Source of the DNA: Malacoplasma sp.
GTDB lineage: Bacteria > Bacillota_I > Bacilli_A > Mycoplasmatales > Mycoplasmoidaceae
Assembly: GCA_021444005.1 (NCBI GenBank)
Contig: JABUSB010000001.1
Coordinates: 295,957 to 359,956, forward strand
Direction: 5' to 3'
Length of the DNA: 64,000 nucleotides
The notes under the pieces were generated by a model. It did no database searches. It had not been told where the DNA came from and saw nothing but the letters and a program-made list of their open reading frames with translations. The translations under genes were made by a program, and so were the position numbers. Below are positions 24,399 to 36,583 of the stretch, in pieces; within the stretch, counting starts at the first letter, position 1; each line of letters starts with the position of its first letter.

Positions 24399-27300
24399 AT
24401 GAAAAACAATAAAAAAAATACAAATAAAATTAGTGAATTGAAACAAAAATTAAAGAATGTTGTTGAAGAATTTTACGATATTGAAAGTGATAAAGCAAAT
24501 TATGATTTGTTTGATCTCTCATCCGATAATGAAAAATTCTTAGAACAACAAAATTTGGAACTTGATAAAAGTTTAACAGCAATCGAGGAAGATAATTCAA
24601 AGCTTTTCTCAAATGTTTATGCTCTCAAACAAGAAGTTGAAAAAGCACTAGCTAGTTTAGACAAAGATTCTCATTTTTTGAACCTTTTCAAACAATTTAT
24701 TAATTTTCAGCAGAATAACAAATTAAGTGATTTTGATTTTTCAAATGAAGATATCAAAAAAGATAATTTTGACAACTTGCACAACTCTAATATTTCATCT
24801 CTAAAGGATGAAATTTTGCAATTATTAAAAATTGAAGACAAAACTGCAAAAGAATTAGATTCTAAAAGTGATTCTAATCAAAACCAATTAAACTTAGAAA
24901 ACTACATTTCTTTAAATTTATTTAATTCTTTACAAGATGTTTTTGAAAAAGAAAATGCCAAAATTGCTGTAATCAAAGAATCATTGCAAGATTTTGTAAA
25001 TGATTTATCACTTGATAAATTTAATAGCTTTGAAAATCAAAACAAAATTAGCAATAAGATCAAAACTTTAAAAAATGAGTTTTTTAGAAATATTAATGCT
25101 GTTTTTGAAAACAATGATGCCGTTTCAACTCGCAAAGAAGCTAAAATTGTTAAAGATAGTTATAAAAACACAATTACTTCTTTATATGATGAATTAGAAA
25201 AAAAATTAATTAGCTTTATTGAAAGCAATTCTTTCAATAGTGCACCAACCTTGATTGAGCAATCTAAAAACTATGTTGATGTTAGCAATATTGATGTTTT
25301 ATTTAAAGAAATTAGTGAATTAGAAAATAAGATCAATCTTCTTAAAGCTTCACACAACACTACTGACTTTTTTAGTGAATTACTAAAGAATTTTTTGTTT
25401 TTAAATAAGATTGATGAAAGCTCAATTAAAAAAGAATTAGATGACAGATATTTTGAAATTTGTGAAAAATTTATTAAAAACATTGAATTAAAAAATAGCA
25501 TTATTAAAAAATCAATTGATAATTTCAATGTTTACATTGTTGATAACTGTCTAAACTATGTTAGAAAAATTAATGATTTTTATGCTAATTTCAAAATTAA
25601 TAATGCAAATTTAAATAGTATTGAATTATCAAACAATAATTTCTTTATTCAAAAAGCAATTGAATGTTTTGAAAGTTTAGCAAATAAATCAAAAGCCATT
25701 TTTGATGAATTAGCAATACTTAGCTCTAAATTACTTAGTGACATCTCTTTAGAATCTTTTAAAAATAAGCAAATTGATTTTTCTTGTTTCATTAACTTAA
25801 TCCAACAAAATGTTAAAACTTTTTCAAAAAACATTGAAATGGTTATAACAAGTTTTAGTAATGAAGTTAACAAACTTACAGGATTGCCAATTTCTGGTAT
25901 TGAATTGATTCGTAACGAAATCCCTGCTAAGGTTAGTGAAGTTTTAAGCTTTATTTCAAAAGTTCCTTTAGAACTTGAAGAAATTTTAGCAGATGCAAAA
26001 TCAGCTAACATTGATTTTTACAAATTTAAATTTTCAAAATTAGAGCACGTTTACAACATATTACAAAACTATAAAATTGAAACAATTGATAGCAATTTGG
26101 GCTACAACCAATCTAATAATTATATTGATGTAAGATTAGAACGTTTGGAAAGACAATATTCTAAAATCTTTAATTTGTTAGACCCAATTGCTGCAAGCAT
26201 TAATAAACCAAATCAAGAGTTGCAAAATTTTAAACAAAATATTGACCAAAAAATTGATGATTTAATCAATAAGTTAGCATCTGATCGTAAAGATTATGAA
26301 ACCGAGCATAATGATATTATTCGTGAAATTCTTAAACAAAATGAAATGGGTAAAGAAAACGTTATTAATATCATTAAAAGTTTTGAAGAAAAAAAATTAC
26401 ATTTAATCTCAGAAGAAGCGCAAAAAAGAGTTATTGAAAACAGTAGTAAGTTAGTCGAATTAGAAAACTTGCTAGCTTTACAAAACCAAGAAATTGAAAG
26501 TTTATTATCAGAAAAAAATGAATTCATTAGTGAAATAGAAGATATTTTAATTCACAAAAAACACAAATTAACTGATGAAAAAATTGCTGATCTAAAAGGA
26601 TCAATCAATGAAGTTATTACAACATTCAATAACCGGATTTCTGATTTTGAATATAATTTAGATCGCAAACTAAGTTCAATTGATTTAGAAGCAGTTTTGG
26701 AAGATTCACAAAATACACAACAAAAAGAGTTGTTAAACGAAATTGAACAACGTTTAACTGCAAATTATGGAATTGTTAAAGAACACGTTAAACAAGACTT
26801 TAACCAAATTCTAGATAGTGTTAATAACTTAAATGTCGCTTATGCTGAATTTGCTAATAAAACCCCAAACTATGAATCACGATTCAATGAAATTAATGAA
26901 CAATTTAGCCAATTCTCATTCTTGTTAAAAAACATTACTGAAGCACTACAAGCTAAAAACAGCGAGCAATACGAAGAAGTTAATGAATTAGTTAAGAGTT
27001 TAAATACTAAATTTGAAGGCTTAATCCAAGGGTTAAAAGAAGAAAACAGCAAAACTTCTGCATTATTTAATAAAAATGCCAACAAGGCTAGTAAAAGACT
27101 GAAAAGTATCTTTAATAAATCAATTTCTGAAATTAATGAGAAATTCAACACTTTATTATCTGAAGTAAAACAAGAAAACAAATCACTTGAAATTAAACAA
27201 AGTGATGTTTTAGATACAGTAATTGCATCTAACCAAGCTCAAAAAGAACAAATTGCTTTCTTGATTAATGAAATTAGCAACATCAACCGTGACTTCTTAT

Positions 27301-30300
27301 CTGAAATGGAAGCAAAACGAATTAATTCTGAAAACCAAAAACTCATTGAACTTGAAAGATTAATTAATTTACAAAATGATGAAATCGAAAGCTTAGTTCA
27401 CGAAAAAGACGACTATATCCAAGAGGTAAAAGATTTCTTAATTAATAAAAAAGATGAATTAACTAACCAAGGGTTAATTGAATTAAAAGTTAATTTGAAT
27501 AATGTTGCTGATGATTTCAACAAAAAAATTGAAGAATTGGAATATGCTTTTGACCGTAAGATTAGTGAAATTGATTTAAATACAATTGATCAAACAATTT
27601 TGAATAATCAATCAGAATTCTTAAAGAAAGTTGAGGACACACTAATTATCAATTATGACTTAGTGCGTAATGAATTTAAACAAAATATTGGTCAAATATT
27701 AAGCAATATTAATGATCTAAATCTAACATTAGCAAATTCTAATTTCCTAAAAGATTTTGAAAACCGATTCAATTATATTGACCAACAATTTGAACAATTC
27801 AGATACTTACTAAAAACTGTAACTGACGGATTAATTGATAAAAACAATAAATTATCATTTGAAGTTAATAGCATTATTGATGATCTAAACTCTAAATTTG
27901 AATCATTAATTAAAGGTATTAAAGAAGATAATTTAGCTTCAATCAATTCTTTAACTACCTTCTTTAGTGAAAACAATTTAAGTTTAAAAAATGAAATTCA
28001 AAGTGATATTAGTTCATTCTCAAGTCGTTTAAACAATTTGAGTGACGAATTTAAAAATACAGCAAACTCAATTGCAAATGATCAATTAGACAAAATTAAT
28101 TATGTTATTGAATTAAATAACAAGACCCGTTTTGAAATCTTAAATCTAATTAAGAACATTGAAATTAATAATGAAAATTTCTTAACAAAATTAGAAGAAA
28201 AGAAAAATATTGAAACTAATTTAAAACTTAAAGAATTAGATGAATTAATTGAATTACAAAATAATGAAATCGAAGCTTTATTGGCTGAAAAAAATGAATT
28301 TATTTTTGATTTGGAAAATTATCTAATTACTAAAAAAGACCAATTAGATAATAAAAAGATTGCAGAATTAGAACGATCTGTTGAGGCAATGATTTCTTCA
28401 CTTGATTACAAAATCATTCAGTTAGAAGTTAACTTTAACAACCGCTTTAATGAATTAGATTTAAAACCAATTGAAAATGCTTTTGCTAGCCAATCTGATT
28501 TATTAAACTCAATTGAAGAAAAATTATCTAATAACTATGAAATTGTTAAACAAGAATTAAGTCACGACATTAACCAAGTGTTAAGTGGTGTTGGTGAATT
28601 AAACACTTTATATAAATCATTCCCATTCGAAAAATACGATTCAAAATTTGTTGATATTAACAACCAATTTGATCAATTTAGATTCTTAATTAAAGATGTA
28701 ATTAATAGCAATTTAAAAAACATTGATGAAACTAAAAAAGTTGATGAATTAGTTGATGTGATTAATTCTAAATTTGATGTGTTATTCAAAAACCTAAAAT
28801 GAGAAACAATTAAATCTATAAAATCACTTAATAACAAAATTAAAAACTCAGAATCACGTATTTCTAAACAATTAGATTCTTCAGTTGACAAGGTTAATGC
28901 GAAATTTAAATTATTTGTTGATGAAATTAAAAACCAAAACAAAAACTTTGAAAATAGTCAACTTGATACAATTTATGCGATTATTGAAGGCAATAAAGCC
29001 AATCAATATGAAATTTTGAGATGCATTAAGAACTTAGAGTTATCTAATGCTAACTTCTTAGATGAAATGCAATCACAAAAATTAAATTATGAAAATTCAA
29101 AACTTAAAGAATTAGACCAATTGATTGAATTGCAAAATTCAGAAATTGAAGCACTAATCACTGAGAAAAATGAATTTATCAATGATATTCAATCATTCCT
29201 ATTTGATAAGAAAAACAAAATTGATAACCAAAACATTTTAGATTTAAAAGTAACTGTTGATAATGCGATTTTAGGATTTAATGAAAAAATCGATAATCTT
29301 GAAAAAGACTTTGATGCTAAACTTGCTAAATTTGATTTGAAATCACTATCTGATTTAATTTCAAGTGAACAAGCACAATTCTTTGATTCTGTACAAAACT
29401 CATTGACTTACAATTATGAAATTGTTAAATCTGAATTCCAAAGTAATTTAAGTGAAATCATTAATAGTATTGTTGACATCAATGCTAACAATGATGCTAA
29501 ATTTGAAAGCTTAAATGAACAACTTGATGGATTTAGATTCATTCTAAAAGACTTGGTAGAAAGCTTTAATAGAAACAGCAAAGAATCTGCAATTGATTTA
29601 GCTGCTGTTACACAAAACTTAGAAAATCTTTTTGAAAAAGAAATTCAAAAAGTGAAATCTGAAGCTTTTTCAAATAACAAATTCATCGTTTCTAAAATTA
29701 ATAAGATAAACAAGAAATTATCTAAAAATATTGATTCAAATATTTTAAATATGAACACTAAGTTTGATGATTTAATTTCCCACATTCAAACACAATCAGA
29801 CTTAGTTATTCAACAATCTAATATTTTAGAAACATTGATTGAAGTTAACCGTCAAAGCCAAAAAGAGTTAACTGATTACATCACAAATTTAGAAAGTACA
29901 ACACTACAAATTGCAGATGAGTTTAAAGAAATTCAAATGGAAAAACAAAGCTTGAAGATGAAAGAATTGGAAAGCTTAATTGAATTGCAAAATACTGAAG
30001 TTGAAGCTTTAATTCAAGATAAGAATGATTTAATTTCTGACATTGAAAGCTTCTTAAGAGAAAAGAATGAAATGATCACAAACCAAAACTTTGTGAAATT
30101 AGAAAACACAATTAAAAACATTGCTGATTGCTTTGACAAGAAAATTGGTAATTTAGAAGTTGATTTAGACACTAAATTAGCTTTATTTAATGCAGATTTC
30201 TTAAAGCAAAATACAGAATTTTACAAAAACAATTTAGTAACTGACATTGAAAAACAATTAAGCTCAAATTATGAAATTGTGCGAAATGAATTTAAAGTTG

Positions 30301-33300
30301 AATTGAGCAAAATTTTAGATAGTGCTGAAACTAAATTTGACAAATTTGCATCACAACAAGAAGAAATTAACCGTAGTGGTTTATTAGAATTGAATTACCA
30401 ATTTGATGCATTTAAAGATTTAGTTGTTAGAAAACTAGAAATGATTAACGATCCTTCAAATTCAATCCAAATAAAAGTTGATGAATTGTTAAACAACATC
30501 ACTATTGAATTTAAACGACTTGTAAATACATTAGCTTCAGAATACGAAGTTTCTAATGAAAACTTAGTTAATAAGGTTGATGAATTAAACCATTACTTAA
30601 TTGAAAACCTTAATGATAACTTGTTAAATGTTGATAAGAAATTCGATAATTTTATCGATACTGTTAATAAAAAACTACAAGACTTTGAAGTGCAACAAAG
30701 TGATTTGATAACAACTTTATTCAATGCTAATGAATTGTTTAGAAAAGATGCAAATGATGCAATTGCTAGAATCGAAAAAATGATTCCCCAAATTTTAGAT
30801 GCAAATTTATCAAACCGTTACAACCTTGACATTGATAACTTAAAGAAATTGGATGAATTAATCGATTCGCAAAACCAAGAAATTAACGAATTGATTAATG
30901 AAAACAACGATTACATTGATAATGTTGAAAAGTTCTTAAGAAATTCTCAAGATGCTTTTGAAAATGAAAAACTAAATAAAATTGAAAAATTAATTAGTGA
31001 TATCAACGATAAATTTGATGCAAAAATTAAAAACTTTGCTGATGAATTTAATGCTAAATTAAACCAATTTAATTTAAATGATGAAGATTCACTAGAAAAT
31101 GAATCAATTTTTGGAGTGTGTAAAAAACTTGAAAGAAATTATAGTCTTTTACAACAAGAGTTCACAAGTAATTTTGATGCAATTTTTGAAACTTTAAAAA
31201 ACTTGGATATTAATGAAAACAAAAACTACATTGCAAATGAATTAGAACAATTTAAATATGAAATCATTGATAAGTTTGAGGCACACGTCGATGAAATTAA
31301 TACTAAATTTGCAGGTTTAGTAAAAGATGTTGAAAACACACAAGTGGATGCAATTAGTTTAATTTTGGATTCAAATAAAATTAATCAAAAAGAAATTAGT
31401 TTATTTTTAGATAACCTTAAAAATTATGGTGATGATTTAGTTGCAAAGTTTGGGTTTAATGATAAACAAAAAATGGTTGTTTTACTACAAGAATTAAAGG
31501 ATTTAATTGAACTTCAAAGTGAAGAAATCAAATTATTCTTGTCTGAAAGAGAAAGATTTATAGTTGAAACCGAAACTTATATTAACAAAATCTTAACTGC
31601 AAAGAATTTCTATGCAAATACTCAAGAAATTGTTAATGATTTTGTTGCACCAGTTAAGAATGTTTTAAATGAATTCATTAATAATTTTGGTAAAAAACTA
31701 TCAACTTTAAGAATGGATATGACTAAACGCATTTCTTTAGTTGTAAGAGATTCTAAAATGGTTTCTAAAGATTTTAGAGATAAAGTTTATTTAGTGCAAA
31801 AAAATCTTGCTGATAACTATGATTTCTTAAATCAAGACTTCAATTTATTTTTTGAAAAAATTAGTGTTATGATAGCAGACTTGGAAAATGGGTCTTGCAA
31901 CCTAACTTTTTATGCGAAAATTGATGAATTACAAGCTAACTTTAATAAAGTAAAAGAAATCGATTACCCCCTTGATAAGATCTTTAAAGACAATGCTTTG
32001 TTTAACCAAATTGATGATTTTGTTTCTGCCAAATTTGAAGCAAACAAAAACCAACTAAACCCCGAAATTTTACAAAAATTAGATGATCTTGATAACTTAG
32101 AATTAAATACAAAAATTAAAAACGCTAATACTTGATACCAAGACTTATCGTCTTACATTGAAAACAAAAACAAAACAACCACAAACTATGTTTCTTCAAA
32201 ACTTGAAGATTTAGAAAAAAAAAGCAATAAAACACCTTTTAGCAACCAAGTTAATCAAAAAGACTTAGAAAAAACTTACCAACAAGTTTTAAATAAGTTT
32301 TTAGAAATTTCCAATTACATTAGTCTTGTTAAAACAAATAGCTTAAAACTAAGTTCAAAATTGACTGCTAATTTAGTTTCAGACACACAAGTTAATGACA
32401 TCTTTAAATGATTCAAGAAACTATTAGATTCACAAAACGAATTAATTGATAAAGTCCTTTTGCAAAACCAAAAATACACTAATTCAATTAATGCAATTTA
32501 CAATGACAACAATTTAAATGAAAATGCTAATGATTTAGAAGAAATTCTAGAATTGCTAGAAAAAAACACAACTTCTATAAAACAAGAACTTAAATCATTT
32601 GAGTTAGAAATTAGCAAGTTAAACAGCATTATAATCGAAGCAAAATCGTCTCAAGAATTTAGCAATGACTTCTTATTAGATTTAAATGATGCAATTAGAA
32701 ATAACATTGATATTTTAGGAGGTTTGTTCATTAACTTTAAAGTTAAAAAAGATGCAAATTTAATTAAACTACAATGTATCGAAGATTGATTAGCACAAAT
32801 AAATAATAGTGTTAAGAGTTTAACTAATTCTCAATTCAATCAAGAAAACTTTTCTAAATTCAATAATGAAATTGACAAAATTAAATCCTTACTTCTGTTT
32901 TGTCACCTTGATTTAATCCTTTTAAAAGAATGTGAAATTGAAAAGACATATGCTAACAGTTGCGAAAATAGTGATGCATCAGTTTTAGAATTTAAAAAGA
33001 TTGTCTTGCTAGAAGACTTAATTAAATACACAAAAGATTATTTAAAAAACATCTACTTGCAAAAAAACAAACTAATTAGTTTACTAACACAAGACAAAAA
33101 CATTGATAACTACTTAGTGGAATTAAAAGTTAACCAATTCTATGAAAACTTGTTTACAAAACTTTGTACAGACCAAATTAAAGATCTTAAAGAAATTGTT
33201 AATAAATTTAACCAAATCAACTTTAAAAATAATTCAAAATTAGAAGAGTTATTATCTGCTAATGCAATAAAAAACAAAAAGGAATTATATGCTAAAGTTG

Positions 33301-34169
33301 CTCAATTGGAATTAAAGATTGGCCAACTATTTGATGTAATTGAAAATAAGAAAAAAGAATTTATTGATTTAATCTCTGCTAATTGATTGGATGATGACAA
33401 AGCAGTTAATGCAATCTTTACTCAATTTGAAAAAGCAGAAGCCAAAATTAAAAATGAATATGAGCTTGAATTAAATGCTTTTAAAAACCGTATATATGAT
33501 TGAAAAGCTGCAGAGTTAGACAATTATAAACAACACGTTAGTGATCTTGAAACAGAATTAAATGAATTAAAAAATAATGAATCACTAAAATCAAATAAAA
33601 ACGATTTTGAACCGCTTGATAATTTAGTTGAAGAATTAAATCTAGAAATTGATTCTTTTGAACAAGAAAGAGAAAACCAATTCAAAATCGCTAAATCAAA
33701 ACTTGAATACCTAAATTCTTTAGTTAGTCAAAATCAAGAAGAAATTGTAAACAATGTTAATGTCGATAAATTCAAATTAAATTTAAATAATGAAATTAAG
33801 CAATTTATTGAAGAAGAATTTAATGAATTTGAAAAAACATTTACTAAGAATTTAGCTCAAGTTAAAGCTGGACTTAATTTAATGAAAGCAAGTCTAGAAG
33901 TTGAAGCTAATGATAGTGATGCTGAAATTGACAATCCCGAATGGTTTAAAAGTTTTGATGATAAGTTAAAAAACATTGAAGACGAGATATTCAAAAACGA
34001 TAACCATTCTCAAAAAAATGTAATTCAAAACTCACATAATAATATAAAATTAAATGTAAGCAATGAGAAAATTAAAAATTTTATTGTTGAAACAGAAAAA
34101 AAGAAAAAAGAGATCGAAGGGTTTTACCAAAAAGTTGAAGAACTGATAAATCATAATAAAAATAATTAA
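24399..34169 (+). CDS. Giant coiled-coil protein 4 with long-period repeats, 3256 aa
   Basis: One uninterrupted code-4 frame of 9771 bases (TGA at 28800, 32133, 32409, 32787, 33384 and others read as Trp). The protein is almost entirely alpha-helical and charged, with no membrane segment or signal peptide, so it is a cytoplasmic structural protein. Residues from about 680 to 2400 contain seven copies of a motif like ELDxLIELQNxEIEALxxEK starting near 691, 988, 1283, 1575, 1860, 2154 and 2369. The intervals are 297, 295, 292, 285, 294 and 215 residues. Between motifs, other blocks also recur (for example NYEIVKxEF, FExLIKGIKEEN and QFxxFRFLLK). Residues 1-680 and 2450-3256 are non-repeated helix. 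By analogy with HMW2-like proteins it could form long filaments of a terminal organelle or internal skeleton; that is inference. Confidence 0.88.
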
Positions 34170-34208
34170 TTCAATTTTTACAGAAACAAAAGGTTAAGGA
34201 AATAAGCT

Positions 34209-36563
34209 ATGAGTGATTTTAAAAATAAAAATGGGTTTGACTTTGTTGAATCATTTCAAGAAGAAAATAAAGATTCAACTGTTGAAACCAATGTATTAAT
34301 TCGAGAAGAAGCAAAATATATGCTAAAAAACTTCACCCTTTTTGACTCTAGAAGACACTTTAAAGATTCACAATACAAAAATGGTAATTTTCTTAACTAT
34401 GTTGATCAAAAATTTCGGCCTCATTTTCAAAAATTGGAACAACAAGAATTAGATAATGCTCAAAAAATTCTTGCTTTACAATCAGATTTTCAAGAATCTA
34501 AATCAATCTTGAAAAAAATTGAAAATGATATGGCAACCTTTGCCAATAATTTTGTTAATGCTTCACCAAAAATTGAAGCAAAAGCAATTGAGAATGAAGT
34601 TGTTGCAAAAAAGGAAGAACCTTTAGTTTATGTTGACAAAAACTTTGTTGATGCAAATCTTGAAGCTGAATTAATGCAAAGTTTTGAAAATTTAGTCAAT
34701 TTAAAAATTGAAGAAGCGACAGACAAACTTAATAGTTTGAGTGAAGAAATTGTTGATACTAAAAATAGTTTCAATAATTTCATTAATAATTACAAACTTA
34801 ATTTAGAAACTTTAAATTCACAACAAAATGATCTAAACAATTATTTAGCAAGCTCTAACAATAGTTTTATTGAAGAAATCAAATTCAACCACGATAAATT
34901 TGACAAAATCGAGACTGAAATCCAAAAGATTTCTAGTGTTTGAATTGAAAGTGATAAACTAATTGCTAAACTTGAAAAACTTTTATACGAAATTAGTGAC
35001 ACTAAGTATGGTTACAACCAAGATTTAAATGAATTGATTAGTGAAATTAGAAATCAAACAATTGAAAATAAAGACATTCTAACTAAGCTAAATTTAGAAA
35101 TTGAAAATGCAAAAGCTAAGATTGAACAATTAGCTACTAACCAAAATGATATTTATGAAGCTACTAACAAAAACGATAGTGCAATTCAAAAAATTAATAC
35201 TGAGTTAAGACAATATGATGCTAAAAACATTGAAAACTTTGCTGTTATTGACCAAAAAATCGATGCCCAGGATTCTCGAATTAAAACTTTAGAAGATAAA
35301 GTAGAGGATTTAGTGAATGTTGAAAACTTCTTAGATTCAGTACTATCTTCAAAACTATTCCAAAAATCATTGGAATCAAAAATCTCTAATATGATTTGTG
35401 AAAACAATAACTATTTGGGTGATGAATTCAAGTTTAGAATTAATCATTTAGAAAACAAATTAGATATGGATTTAAATGATTTTAAATTAAACCAAAAGAA
35501 CCTAATGCAAAATGTGCAAAACCTTGAAAGCAATGTTTATGACATTAATAGTGAAATAACATTAATTCACAAAAAATATAACATCAGTGATCAATTAATG
35601 TTGATTGAAAACAAATACAATTCTTTATATGGTGCTGAATCTGAAAAACTAAAAAAAGCAATTGAAGAACTTTCTAATTACATTAACAACTTTGAATTGG
35701 ATGAAAATGAAGTTTATAAATTGTTAGAAAATTCTGTGGAATTATCTGCAATTATTCGAGAAAAGATTGCACAAGCGATTGATGAAAAAATCAACCAAAT
35801 TGCAGTTGAAGTAAATGCGTTAACAAAAGATGTTGCAGTTTATAAAGATGAAGTTGTTAGCAATTATGTTAGCAATGAGAAGTTTAATGACATTACCTTG
35901 AATGTTAAAAATGAAGTTTTAAATAGTTTATGTAATGAATTAAACTCACGTGATAAATTAATTGAATTACACAATGATGAAATTTTAAGAAACTACAAAG
36001 CGACATTAAAATTTACTTCACTATTAGGTGATCTTGAAGCATTGGTAATGCAACAAACTAATGAAATTGATGGCTTAAAAACTGATTATGATAATTCATT
36101 TACTTCAGTTTTAGAAAAAATAACTTTCCAAAAAGCACAACTTGAAGAATTAGCAGAAGTTTTAAAGAAACAAATTTTAGACTTTGATTTTTACAAGAAC
36201 AATGCTTCAATTAAAAAAGCTTTTGAAGTTTGAAAAAATGATTTGAAATCAGATTTAATTACCCTTGTTAAAAACTTGGTAGAAGATGAAATTAAGGGTA
36301 AATGTATGGTTTCATATGCTAAAGAAGACAAAGCTACAATTAAAAAAGCTGCATCTGATGATTTCTTTGTAAACCGTGTTAAAGATATTTTAAACCGTCT
36401 AGATAATGAATCACTAAAAGCAACATTCAAAACAAAAGTTGCTGATCTTAACTTTAAGATTGATGATTTGAAAAAAGAACAACCTACCGTTAAAGATGAC
36501 GATATGGAATGATTTTTCGAAAAGGAATATAACGAATTTGTTTCCTCTAAGCAGAAACAATAA
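34209..36563 (+). CDS. Coiled-coil operon protein 5, 784 aa
   Basis: Unrecognised family. The ATG has an AAGGAAA ribosome binding site. The N-terminal 100 residues are less regular (motif DSRRHFKDSQYKNGNF). From about 90 to 640 it is heptad-rich coiled coil, including one copy of the operon motif (LLGDLEALVMQQTNEIDGL near 605). The last 110 residues form a compact mixed helical segment (KNLVEDEIKGKCMVSYAKED) ending with WFFEKEYNEF. No membrane segment is present. Trp is TGA-coded at several sites. It sits 39 bases after protein 4 and 20 before protein 6. Confidence 0.85.
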
Positions 36564-36583
36564 AGTTAGGAAGGATAAATAAT

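Noticed and set aside
19241..31000. Minus-strand open frames inside the coiled-coil genes
   Set aside because: They mirror low-complexity plus-strand coding sequence, have hydrophobic junk composition and lack ribosome binding sites.
24399..34169. Several separate genes within the giant coiled-coil frame, including a start at 29016
   Set aside because: The pieces are in the same frame, separated only by TGA, with no ribosome binding sites, and the repeats run across the apparent breaks.
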